From positions 1 through 64,000 of the forward strand of contig NZ_JAPWGW010000002.1 in the NCBI RefSeq assembly GCF_027213945.1: 64,000 bases of DNA, written 5' to 3'. Positions 7,923 through 15,702 of this stretch are shown here, piece after piece; the stretch's first letter is position 1; the number at the start of each line of letters is the position of its first letter. The notes under the pieces are model-generated. The model saw nothing but the letters and a program-made list of their open reading frames with translations, was not told where the DNA came from and did no database searches. A program made the position numbers and the translations under genes. This stretch comes from Henriciella marina (GTDB lineage Bacteria > Pseudomonadota > Alphaproteobacteria > Caulobacterales > Hyphomonadaceae).

Positions 7923-9083
7923 TCAAGTATTTTTTACGTCATGTAAGACGGCGAATGCGTGCGCCAGATCTGCGATGAGGTCGGCGGTGTCTTCAAGACC
8001 TGCATGGAGCCTGACAAGCCGCCCCTGACGAGCCTGCGTCCAGTCTTTCGGCAGCCGCGTCAGCTGCTCATCGCAAGGGATGATCAGGCTTTCAAAACCG
8101 CCCCAGGAGAAGCCCATCTTGAAGAGTTTCAGCGCTGACAGGAAAGCATCGACATGGGGATCCTTCGGCGCATCCAGAAGGAAACCGAACAGGCCGCAAC
8201 TTCCTGAAAAGTCTCGCTTCCAGATCTCGTGATCGGGATGATTGGGCAGGGCAGGGTGAATGATGAGGCTGACATCATCCTGCGTTTCCAGCCAGTTCGC
8301 GATCTCAAGCGCGCTTGCTTCATGGGCTTTCAATCGTGTGCCCAGCGTGCGTGTGCCCCGGAGAGCCGCATAGGCATCATCTGGCCCGAGCGAGATGCCC
8401 CAGTCTTCTGTCAGTGCTTCAATCGCCGCTGCATGTCTTTTGTCATTCGTCACCACCGCGCCGCCGAACGCATCTGCATGGCCCACGACATATTTGGTGA
8501 GCGCCTGCAGCGAGATATCGACGCCAAGGTCCAGCGGGCGATAAAACACGCCAGCCCCCCAGGTATTGTCCATCACCGTCGTGATACCGGTCTTGCGCGC
8601 AATTTCGACAATGGCCGGCGTGTCAGAAATCTCGAAAGTGAGAGACCCCGGCGATTCGAGCACGATCAGTCTGGTCTCTGGCGTGATGGCCGCCTTCAAC
8701 GCCTCAGGGTCGCGTGGGTTGAAGCGCGCGGCACTGACACCCATCGTCGGCAGTCGTTTCTCGCAGAAGCGCCTCGTGGGCCCATACACCGAATCTGACA
8801 GCAGCACGTGGTCGCCGGCCTCCACAACAGACGCGATCGCTACAGCGCAAGCACTGAGGCCCGAAGGCGTCAGCCGCGCATATTTGCCGCCTTCCAGCTC
8901 ACACAGAGCCGCTTCCAGCTCCCGGTGCACCGACAGGCCCATCCGACCATATCCAGTCCCGCCGCCGTATAGCGACTGCCGGTCCGGCAGTAGAACGGTC
9001 GATGCGCGCTCGACAGGTGGGTTCACAGTGCGCCGCTCGGGATTGCCCTTACGGTTGTGGATGAGCCGGGTCGGAAGTTTCAT
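7923..9083 (-). CDS. metC: Cystathionine beta-lyase (Cys/Met metabolism PLP enzyme)
   Basis: The 386-residue product begins with MKLPTRLIHNRKGNPERRTV. ATG 9083 was chosen because it overlaps the stop of the sulfurtransferase gene (ATGA). It carries TGYGRMGLSVHRELEAAL in the N-terminal region, TPSGLSACAVAI around the cofactor site, VMDNTWGAGVFYRPLDLGVD, and ALTKYVVGHADAFGG with the PLP-binding lysine. This pattern, with VGHADAFGG, fits bacterial cystathionine beta-lyase, which splits cystathionine to homocysteine, pyruvate and ammonia. Other family members (methionine gamma-lyase, O-acetylhomoserine sulfhydrylase) cannot be wholly excluded. It is the last gene of the cysK-sseA-metC operon. Confidence 0.88.
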   Translation of the reverse strand: MKLPTRLIHNRKGNPERRTVNPPVERASTVLLPDRQSLYGGGTGYGRMGLSVHRELEAALCELEGGKYARLTPSGLSACAVAIASVVEAGDHVLLSDSVYGPTRRFCEKRLPTMGVSAARFNPRDPEALKAAITPETRLIVLESPGSLTFEISDTPAIVEIARKTGITTVMDNTWGAGVFYRPLDLGVDISLQALTKYVVGHADAFGGAVVTNDKRHAAAIEALTEDWGISLGPDDAYAALRGTRTLGTRLKAHEASALEIANWLETQDDVSLIIHPALPNHPDHEIWKRDFSGSCGLFGFLLDAPKDPHVDAFLSALKLFKMGFSWGGFESLIIPCDEQLTRLPKDWTQARQGRLVRLHAGLEDTADLIADLAHAFAVLHDVKNT

Positions 9084-9931
9084 GCCGATGCGGTCGCAAT
9101 CTCGCTCTCTGGGTGCAAGGCCCATTCCGACCAGGAGCCGTCATAGACGGCGACGTCCCAGTTACCGATCTCGGCCAAGGCGAGCGCAATGACTGCCGCC
9201 GAAACGCCCGAGCCGCAGCTTGCAATAGCCGGCCGATCTGCATGATCTCCAAGAAGCGCCTCGATCTGGTCCTTCGAAACAAGCTTTCCGTCCGCGCCAA
9301 CCAGTTTGCCGGACGGGACGTTCCCACTGCCGGGAATGTGACCGGACGGCAGATCCGGGCGTGGCTCTTTCTCAGTTCCGGAAAAGCGTCCCGCAGGCCG
9401 GGCATCGAGAATCGGTGTGTCCCCAGACGCCGACGCTGCAGCAACCTGCTCGCGCGACTTGATGAGTTCCGAGTGCACGCGCGGCGTGAAGTGGCGCCCG
9501 CCGGTGATCACAGGCGGCAGGTCTTCAAGTTCGCCGCCCTCAGCTTCCCAGGCGCGAAGACCGCCGTTCAGCACGTACACATCCTTGTGTCCCATGACGC
9601 GGAACATCCACCAGACACGCGCGGACGCGAAGAAGTCATTGGCATCGTAAACGACAACCCTGTTTCCGTCACCGATGCCGAGCTTGCGCACACGCGATGA
9701 GAACTTCACCGAGTCCGGCATCATGTGGGGCAGGCTGCTTTCCGTGTCGCTGATCTCGTCGATGTCGAAATAGACCGCGCCCGGAATGTGCCCGCGGTCA
9801 TAAGACTGGCGCCCCGCACCGGCACTTGCCGTCCAGCTTGGGAACCAGCTCGCATCGACGACACGAAGATCGGGCGCTTTCAAATTGTCTTTCAGCCAGG
9901 CCGCTGAAACAAGCGGTGATCCATCAGCCAT
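9080..9931 (-). CDS. sseA: 3-Mercaptopyruvate sulfurtransferase (two rhodanese domains)
   Basis: The 283-residue product starts at ATG 9931, which shares its A with the cysK stop (TGATG) and has AGGAAG just upstream. Two rhodanese repeats are visible: an inactive N-terminal one (RVVDASWFPSW, DRGHIPGAVYFDIDEI) and a catalytic one (ILDARPAGRFSG, HIPGSGNVP) ending in the active loop ASCGSGVSAAV. A CGSG(V/T) loop marks mercaptopyruvate sulfurtransferase, as against CRKG in thiosulfate sulfurtransferase. It would move sulfur from mercaptopyruvate to acceptors. The position between cysK and metC supports a role in cysteine sulfur handling. Confidence 0.92.
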   Translation of the reverse strand: MADGSPLVSAAWLKDNLKAPDLRVVDASWFPSWTASAGAGRQSYDRGHIPGAVYFDIDEISDTESSLPHMMPDSVKFSSRVRKLGIGDGNRVVVYDANDFFASARVWWMFRVMGHKDVYVLNGGLRAWEAEGGELEDLPPVITGGRHFTPRVHSELIKSREQVAAASASGDTPILDARPAGRFSGTEKEPRPDLPSGHIPGSGNVPSGKLVGADGKLVSKDQIEALLGDHADRPAIASCGSGVSAAVIALALAEIGNWDVAVYDGSWSEWALHPESEIATASA

Positions 9932-10935
9932 CAGGCTTCCTCCATCCATGGCGGAACGGGCAGGTCTTTGCTGCGCAGGAATTCAGGATTGTAGAGCTTG
10001 GACTGGTAGCGATTGCCGTAGTCACAAAGGATCGTCACGATCGTGTGGCCCGGGCCAAGGTCCTTTGCAAGGCGCACAGCGCCGGCAATGTTGATGCCGG
10101 CAGAACCACCGAGGCAAAGGCCCTCGTGCAGGATCAGATCGTAGAGGATATTAAGCGCTTCATCATCCTGACACCGATAGGCGTAGTCGACTTTCAGGTC
10201 TTCGATGTTCTTGGTGATACGGCCCTGGCCGATACCTTCGGTAATCGACGTGCCTTCAGACTTGAGCTCGCCATTCTTGAAATACTCATAGAGCGCAGCG
10301 CCGCCGGGATCGGCGATACCGATCTTTATGTCCTTGCTCTGCTCCTGAAGGTATTTCGCAACGCCAGCGAGCGTGCCTCCCGAGCCGACCGCGCAGATAA
10401 ATCCGTCGACCTTACCATCAGTCTGTTCCCAGATTTCAGGACCGGTCGTTGCGTAATGCGCTTCAAGATTGGCAGTGTTGTCGAACTGGTTCGCCCAGAT
10501 CGCACCATTCGGCTCTGTCTTCGCGAGTTCTTCGGCGAGCTTGCCAGAGTAACGCGCATAGTGATTGGGGTTGGAATAGGGGACAGCATCCACCTCGATC
10601 AGTTCCGCACCAAGCAACTTCACAGCCAGCTTTTTCTCCTGGCTTTGCGTGCGCGGCATCACGATCACGACGCGGTAGCCAAGAGCGCTGCCCACCAGAG
10701 CGAGGCCGATACCCGTATTGCCGGCTGTACCCTCAACAATAGTGCCGCCCGGCTTCAGCGCGCCAGAGCGCTCTGCGTCGCGGACAATGCCCAGCGCCGC
10801 GCGGTCCTTCACGGACTGGCCCGGATTGAGGAATTCGGCCTTGCCGAGAATGGTGCATCCGGTTTCCTCCGAAACACGTTGCAACTTTATGAGGGGTGTA
10901 TTCCCGATGGCGTCGAGAACCGAGTTGAGGATCAT
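9931..10935 (-). CDS. cysK: Cysteine synthase (O-acetylserine sulfhydrylase)
   Basis: The 334-residue fold-II PLP enzyme has NPGQSVKDRAALGIV with the Schiff-base lysine near residue 45, the substrate loop EGTAGNTGIGLALVG near 68, and the phosphate loop GSGGTLAGVAKY near 175. LCLGGSAGINIAGA near 265 completes the site. It makes cysteine from O-acetylserine and sulfide. CGGAG lies about 11 bases upstream of the ATG. It heads a tight operon with sseA and metC. The long variant with the TEGIGQGRITKN segment is close to alphaproteobacterial CysK-like proteins; cystathionine beta-synthase activity cannot be ruled out by motif alone. Confidence 0.92.
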   Translation of the reverse strand: MILNSVLDAIGNTPLIKLQRVSEETGCTILGKAEFLNPGQSVKDRAALGIVRDAERSGALKPGGTIVEGTAGNTGIGLALVGSALGYRVVIVMPRTQSQEKKLAVKLLGAELIEVDAVPYSNPNHYARYSGKLAEELAKTEPNGAIWANQFDNTANLEAHYATTGPEIWEQTDGKVDGFICAVGSGGTLAGVAKYLQEQSKDIKIGIADPGGAALYEYFKNGELKSEGTSITEGIGQGRITKNIEDLKVDYAYRCQDDEALNILYDLILHEGLCLGGSAGINIAGAVRLAKDLGPGHTIVTILCDYGNRYQSKLYNPEFLRSKDLPVPPWMEEA

Positions 10936-11001
10936 TCAGACTACTCCGTTTGCAGTTTCGATGTAGCTATCAGCCACCGCAGTGACAACACCGGGACCGG
11001 C

Positions 11002-11027
11002 TGATCCAGTCCAGCTTTCTGCGCGTA
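11002..11027 (+). promoter_or_regulatory. Predicted ECF11/RpoE-type promoter of the ChrR-like operon
   Basis: TGATCC (11002-11007), 16 bases, then CGTA (11024-11027) gives TGATCC-N18-TA, which is the shape of the singlet-oxygen sigma factor (RpoE of Rhodobacter, ECF11) consensus TGATCC-N18-TAASA. It lies about 35 bases upstream of the ATG at 11063. The same element with identical spacing precedes the photolyase operon at 17190-17217. Confidence 0.7.
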
Positions 11028-11062
11028 CACATTTCGAATCTAATCTGTTTGAGCGCACACGA

Positions 11063-11587
11063 ATGTCCAACCCCGATACCTATCACGCCTTCATGCTAGA
11101 TTATGCGACCGGCAATTTGTCGGCCAGCATGAGTCTCGCAGCAACGCTTCACCGTCTTATGACCGAAGAGGGAGATGAAGTAGCGCGCACTTGGGAAGCG
11201 GTTCGGGACAACATCAAACCAGCGCGCGAAGATCATCTGGAAGCACTCTTTCGCATGGAAGATATCGCGATCGAAATCATAAACACCGATTATCACGAGG
11301 TTTCGTGGCGCAAAGGCCTTTCGGGGGCCCAATTCTGCAAGCTTCCAGAAAATAGTGGGTCGCTGATGCGCCTGCAGTCGGGTGACCGGGTCTTCGCCCA
11401 TGGCCATAGCGCCCTCGAGGCCATGATTGTCCTGGAAGGACAACTGGAAGATGGCCGCGATACCTTCGGCGCCGGAGATCTTGTTCTGGCGACACCGGGA
11501 GAGCGTCACCGACCCGCCGCAGCGGGGAACAAGGCCTGCACCTGCTTCGTTGCTAGAGCTGATACGCCATTCTGGAGATTTACGTGA
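11063..11587 (+). CDS. ChrR-like cupin protein with degenerate anti-sigma zinc site
   Basis: The 174-residue product begins MSNPDTYHAFML. ATG 11063 is preferred over 10982, which lies upstream of the predicted promoter. The N-terminal region FMLDYATGNLSASMSLAATLH aligns without gaps to the anti-sigma helices of ChrR, and a C-terminal cupin carries AHGHSALE and GERHRP, i.e. the His-x-His, Glu and His ligands. In ChrR the anti-sigma zinc is held partly by H-x3-C-x2-C; here that reads HRLMTEEG, with both cysteines missing. By family knowledge ChrR holds an ECF sigma factor until singlet oxygen appears. Whether this copy binds a sigma factor is open, and none is encoded nearby. It is followed by the gene at 11584 with a 4-base overlap. 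Confidence 0.78.
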   Translation: MSNPDTYHAFMLDYATGNLSASMSLAATLHRLMTEEGDEVARTWEAVRDNIKPAREDHLEALFRMEDIAIEIINTDYHEVSWRKGLSGAQFCKLPENSGSLMRLQSGDRVFAHGHSALEAMIVLEGQLEDGRDTFGAGDLVLATPGERHRPAAAGNKACTCFVARADTPFWRFT

Positions 11588-12291
11588 AAACGACGCTCAG
11601 CACATTCGCACTCGCCACCGCATTCAGCGCTGCGCCATCATTCGCAGATACGGCTGAAACAGGCACCATCAGCACACCTGTCTCGCAAGAAGCTCCGACG
11701 GCCTGGCAACCCGAAGACGGCGATCAGATCGTCTTCAACGTTCTGCGCAAGGGCAAGGAGTTCGGGACTCACAAAGTCACCTTTGATGTCGAGTCCAATG
11801 ACAGCTTTACCGCGCGTTCTGACGTCGAACTCAAGGCAGGTCTCGGCCCCATTACGGTTTTCAAGTACGAACTCGACGCGACCGAAACGTGGAAGAATGG
11901 CAAGCTTGTTGCCTTAAAAGGTCGGACCAATGACGATGGCGATGACGAATTCGTGGAAGCTGGCGTCAACGGCGATAACCTCGCGATCGAAGGTTCAGCC
12001 TATTCGGGTAATGCGCCCTTGGGAATCATCCCGTCGAGCCACTGGAACATTCAGCAGGCCTTCAGCCGTCAGATACTGTCAACTGAAACCGGCGAGCTGC
12101 TTGACACCAATGTGGAGAAAATAGGCCGCGACACGCTGACTATTGGCGGAGAAGAGGTTGAGGCCACTCATTACCGCCTTCAGTCCGATCTCACCGTGGA
12201 CCTCTGGTACGACGATCAGTCTCGCTGGGTTAAGCTTGGATTTGAAGCGCGTGGCCAACAGATCGATTACGTGCTGACGCAGCTTTACTAG
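11584..12291 (+). CDS. Secreted DUF6134/DUF3108-like protein
   Basis: The 235-residue product starts at a GTG overlapping the stop of the ChrR-like gene (GTGA). A signal peptide (about 21 residues, ending APSFA) is followed by a beta-rich domain: IVFNVLRKGKEFGTHKVTF, then a TETWKNGKLVALKGRTND segment, SSHWNIQQAF, and a final WYDDQSRWVKLGFEARGQQ strand. This order (weak-strand start, E-x-W-x-x-G-x-L, then WYD near the end) is that of DUF6134 and the related DUF3108 outer-envelope proteins. Function is unknown. Coupling to a ChrR-like gene and a predicted RpoE-type promoter suggests an envelope role under photo-oxidative stress. The terminator at 12316 follows. Confidence 0.65.
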   Translation: MKTTLSTFALATAFSAAPSFADTAETGTISTPVSQEAPTAWQPEDGDQIVFNVLRKGKEFGTHKVTFDVESNDSFTARSDVELKAGLGPITVFKYELDATETWKNGKLVALKGRTNDDGDDEFVEAGVNGDNLAIEGSAYSGNAPLGIIPSSHWNIQQAFSRQILSTETGELLDTNVEKIGRDTLTIGGEEVEATHYRLQSDLTVDLWYDDQSRWVKLGFEARGQQIDYVLTQLY

Positions 12292-12315
12292 GCACGAGCA
12301 GAACCAAGGACTTTA

Positions 12316-12341
12316 GGCGGGCCGCATGGCCCGCCCTTTTT
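12316..12341 (+). terminator. Intrinsic terminator between convergent stress operons
   Basis: GGCGGGCC, loop GCAT, GGCCCGCC is a perfect 8-bp GC stem followed by CTTTTTA. It ends the ChrR-like/DUF6134-like operon 25 bases past its stop and abuts the stop of the convergent cfa-type gene at 12340. Confidence 0.88.
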
Positions 12342-13572
12342 ATGCTCGCGACAGCTGGAACTGACCAACATTGATCCGGCCATTGCCGAACCCAGCTTCA
12401 CAATAGCTAAGATAGAAGCGCCAAAGCCTGCGAAAACGCTCATCAAAACCAAAGGTCTGGATCCTGTCCCAAGCCTCTTCAAAACGCTCGGCCCAAAGCT
12501 TTAGCGTGCGTGCATAATCCTGTCCGAAATAGTGCACGGCGTCGAAACGAAGACCTGCGTCGGCTAGTGAATCACGCAGTGCCTTCTCACTCGGCAACAT
12601 CCCGCCAGGAAAGATATATCGCTGGATGAAATCGGTACGCTTGCGATAGCGCCTGAACAGCCGATCATCGATGGTGATAATCTGCAACGCCGCCTTTGCG
12701 TCCTCATTGAGACTTTCGCGCACCTTCTCAAAATAGCTTGGCCAGTACGCCTCTCCGACCGCCTCGAACATTTCTATGGAAGCAACGCCGTCATATTTAC
12801 CCTGATGGTCGCGATAGTCTTCCAGTCGAATTTCCACACGGTCCGATAGGCCTTCACGCTGCATACGGGCGGCCGCATAATCTCGCTGCGCTTCCGAAAT
12901 GGTCAGACAAGTTACCTTCGAGCCACGCGCCTTCGCGGCGTACTCGGCAAACCCGCCCCAACCGCAGCCAATCTCAAGTAAATGGCTGTCAGGTCCGGCG
13001 GCCAGCTGGTCCACGATGCCTTTATACTTTGCTGTCTGCGCCTGCTCCAATGAAAGGTTTGGCTTATCGTAGAGGGCAGACGAATAGGTCATCGTTTCGT
13101 CCAGCCAGGCAGAGTAGAAGTCGTTGCCGAGGTCATAATGCGCCATGATATTGCGGCGCGCGCCGGCGCGGCTGTTACGGTTAAAGAAGTGACGCATCTT
13201 ATTGATGGCCTTCACCATCGATCCGCCAACCGCGAGCTTGCCGGCTGCCTCAAAATTCTCGGAGAAGTATTCCAGCACCGCGGTCAGGTCCGGCGTTGAC
13301 CATTCGCCATCCATATAGCTCTCGGCAAAACCAATATCTCCGCCCGCGAGTGCGCGCTTCGCAAAGCCGAACTCGTGAACGTCAACGACGGCACGCGGCC
13401 CAGGCTTGCCTTGATCGAAAAGGACCGAGCGGCCGTCAGGGAGATTGAAGCGAAGCGAACCATTTTCTGTTCGCAAAAGGAAAAGCCCAGCTAACCTGAA
13501 CCCAGCAGGTACTCCGGATAGCTGTCTCAGCGACGAAACCGTCGCGCGAATATCGGCTGATTGCTGGTTCAT
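12340..13572 (-). CDS. cfa: Cyclopropane-fatty-acyl-phospholipid synthase family SAM methyltransferase
   Basis: The 410-residue product starts at ATG 13572, which overlaps the DUF1365 stop (ATGA). It has the N-terminal lipid-binding domain (VLFDQGKPGPRAVVDVHEF), IGFAESYMDGEWSTPDL, then the methyltransferase domain: HYDLGNDFYSAWLDETMTYS, LLEIGCGWGGFAEYAAKARG (SAM loop), and SIEMFEAVGEAYWPSYFEK. It adds a methylene or methyl group from SAM to unsaturated acyl chains in the membrane. In Rhodobacter, relatives include both true Cfa and UfaM, the methyltransferase of furan fatty acid synthesis; the FAD oxidoreductase upstream makes the second reading worth testing. It is last in the four-gene operon from 17178. 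Confidence 0.9.
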   Translation of the reverse strand: MNQQSADIRATVSSLRQLSGVPAGFRLAGLFLLRTENGSLRFNLPDGRSVLFDQGKPGPRAVVDVHEFGFAKRALAGGDIGFAESYMDGEWSTPDLTAVLEYFSENFEAAGKLAVGGSMVKAINKMRHFFNRNSRAGARRNIMAHYDLGNDFYSAWLDETMTYSSALYDKPNLSLEQAQTAKYKGIVDQLAAGPDSHLLEIGCGWGGFAEYAAKARGSKVTCLTISEAQRDYAAARMQREGLSDRVEIRLEDYRDHQGKYDGVASIEMFEAVGEAYWPSYFEKVRESLNEDAKAALQIITIDDRLFRRYRKRTDFIQRYIFPGGMLPSEKALRDSLADAGLRFDAVHYFGQDYARTLKLWAERFEEAWDRIQTFGFDERFRRLWRFYLSYCEAGFGNGRINVGQFQLSRA

Positions 13573-14372
13573 TGATGCGTGTCCTCCAAAGCGCTGCCCG
13601 AGGCGGTCGCAACTGACACCCTCCGCTGCGCCTGATGCGGTTTTGAATGATAGTTTGCGCCCTTCAGCCAAAGCTTCAAGGCTTCCCAATGGATGGCCAG
13701 AGTGACGCCAAGTGTCGAAAGCGGCATGAGGACCGCTTTCCGGATCAAGGAGCCGTCTGTGGCGGGCGCCGCTTTCGTTGACAGGGTCGCCATATGATTG
13801 ACGCCGCCCTCGGAGACCGTGCTCACCCCAAGGCGAAGTGTCGTTTCGTCTCGCTGAAGCGAAAACTCATATTTTCCGGAAACATCGAAGAAGGGCGAAA
13901 CATGAAAGACCTTGTCTGCAGCATGCCGGCTCCATCCGCCTTCAGCCGCTGCTACGTAAACGTGGCGCTCACCGAAAGTATTGCGCACTTCGTAGATAAC
14001 GCCGGCAGGGCCGGCATCCTCATCCTCCGCAATCCAGACCGAGATGGGCGCAAACTTGTAGAACAGGTGCCGGGGAAACGAGATAAGCTTCAGTTTAAGC
14101 GCAGATGCGTCCACGCCCGCCTCGAGCAGCCGCTCCTCTGCCCAACCCCGCAATGACTGCCCACCTTGGGCGCCATGCTCATCTGTCCGAAAGCCAAACA
14201 GGGCGCCTTCATTGACACCAAATAAGCGACACTGACGACGCGCATCTTCCAGCCGGTCGACATCAACCTCGACCATGAAGACGCGATAGCTGAAGTCCGA
14301 CACAAATGGCGTGAACCGCCGGTGCACCGTTTCACCATGGTGCAGCTTCAGTGCAGGGGCGGTGTCGCTCAC
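13569..14372 (-). CDS. DUF1365 family protein
   Basis: The 267-residue product starts at GTG 14372, overlapping the stop of the oxidoreductase gene (GTGA). It matches DUF1365: HHGETVHRRFTPFVSDFSYR near the N-terminus, then LEDARRQCRLFGVNEGALFGF, a KLKLISFPRHLFYKFAPISV segment and FHVSPFFDVSGKYEF. The family nearly always sits between an FAD amine-oxidase-like protein and a Cfa-like methyltransferase, as here, and is often controlled by ECF sigma factors. Biochemical activity is unknown; lipid modification is inferred from the gene order. Confidence 0.9.
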   Translation of the reverse strand: MSDTAPALKLHHGETVHRRFTPFVSDFSYRVFMVEVDVDRLEDARRQCRLFGVNEGALFGFRTDEHGAQGGQSLRGWAEERLLEAGVDASALKLKLISFPRHLFYKFAPISVWIAEDEDAGPAGVIYEVRNTFGERHVYVAAAEGGWSRHAADKVFHVSPFFDVSGKYEFSLQRDETTLRLGVSTVSEGGVNHMATLSTKAAPATDGSLIRKAVLMPLSTLGVTLAIHWEALKLWLKGANYHSKPHQAQRRVSVATASGSALEDTHQ

Positions 14373-15700
14373 TGCGCCGCAGCCCCGGCTGCCTTGGCAT
14401 CCGCAGATATGGCACGTTCCGTTGACGGTACGACGAGTTCGACGCCCTCGGCGGCCCAAGGAACCTGTCCGCCAAGCGAGAGCGCCGCGCGAAGACCGCT
14501 TTTCAGGCCATCCTCATGGAAGCCCGATCCGAGCCACGCCCCTGCAAGCCAGAGCCCCCGGTCACCCTGAATCCGCTCCAGCGAGCGGCAGGCCGCAGCG
14601 GCCGGTGCGTCGAATTGCGGATGATCGAACGTCACCTCATGGAAAATATGGTCTGCCGCAGGTGGCACTGAAGGGTTCAGCGTCACAAACAATGGGCGCT
14701 CGTTTGGCAGGTTCTGCAGCCGGTTCATCCAGTAGGTAAGGCAGATGTTCTCGCCGTCTGAATACCTCTGAATGACGTTCCAGCTGGCCCAAGCGGCTTT
14801 ACGATCCGGCATGTAAGCCGGGTCCCGATGAAGGAATATTCGGTTCGGTCGATAGCCGACGGAGTTCAGCAGGAAGCGTTGATCCTCATAGGCGGGGACC
14901 AGCATCTGCCGCGCCGTATCGGAATGAACGGCTAGAATGACATCGTCAAACAACTGCTCACGACCATCCTCGGTTGTGACGCGTACATGCTGACCGAAGG
15001 GGCTGACCTGTTTTACCGGCGCGCCGAGGCGCAAGCGGGACCCGAGCACCTCCGCTGCCTTGTCGACATATTGCTTGGACCCACCAGTCACCGTGCGCCA
15101 TTTCGGGCGCTCAGCATGCATCAGATGGTGGTTTTCAAAGAAGCGAAAGAAGCTCAGCGCCGGATAGTCCATCATTTCCGAAGGGGGCGTCGACCAGATC
15201 GCGCCGCCCATCGGAAGAATGTAATTCTGCTTGAAGTCCTCGCTGAACCCTTTCTGGTTCAGCCAGACTCCCAGCGTCTCATTGCCGATTCGACCGGCCG
15301 CGAGTTCCTCGCGGGCGATGTCGTTGAATTTGAGGATCGTCCGCCAGAATTTATGAAACCGCGGGCGCAGCAGGTTCCGCTTCCGCGCGAACATGCCCTT
15401 GACGGTCGAGGCCCACTCGAACCCGTCCTCATTGGACACGGCAAAGCTCATATCGCTTTGCTCTGTCACTACGCCCAGCGCATCGAAAAATCCAGTGAGA
15501 TTGGGATAGTTGCGGCCATTATAAACGATGAAGCCGACGTCGACGTTCAGCTCTTGCCCGTCATAGTCGATTGTCCGTGTATGGGCATGCCCACCCGCGC
15601 GCTCACGCGCCTCGAAGACGGTGACGTCAGCGTTATCTTTCAACGCATAGGCGGCACCCAGACCGGTAATTCCTGAGCCAATGACAGCTATTTTCTTCAT
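14369..15700 (-). CDS. FAD/NAD(P)-binding amine-oxidase-like oxidoreductase
   Basis: The 443-residue product from ATG 15700 (two bases after the photolyase stop) opens with a perfect dinucleotide-binding motif, IAVIGSGITGLGAAYALKDN, and the Glu that binds ribose follows in VTVFEARERAGGHAHT. The GGHAHT signature, DVGFIVYNGRNYPNLTGFFD, and a C-terminal GLWLAGAWLGSGFHEDGL place it among the amine-oxidase-like flavoproteins paired with DUF1365 and Cfa. Some relatives act as fatty-acid desaturases on methylated acyl chains (UfaD type); this function is inferred here from order only. Confidence 0.88.
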   Translation of the reverse strand: MKKIAVIGSGITGLGAAYALKDNADVTVFEARERAGGHAHTRTIDYDGQELNVDVGFIVYNGRNYPNLTGFFDALGVVTEQSDMSFAVSNEDGFEWASTVKGMFARKRNLLRPRFHKFWRTILKFNDIAREELAAGRIGNETLGVWLNQKGFSEDFKQNYILPMGGAIWSTPPSEMMDYPALSFFRFFENHHLMHAERPKWRTVTGGSKQYVDKAAEVLGSRLRLGAPVKQVSPFGQHVRVTTEDGREQLFDDVILAVHSDTARQMLVPAYEDQRFLLNSVGYRPNRIFLHRDPAYMPDRKAAWASWNVIQRYSDGENICLTYWMNRLQNLPNERPLFVTLNPSVPPAADHIFHEVTFDHPQFDAPAAAACRSLERIQGDRGLWLAGAWLGSGFHEDGLKSGLRAALSLGGQVPWAAEGVELVVPSTERAISADAKAAGAAAQ

Positions 15701-15702
15701 GC

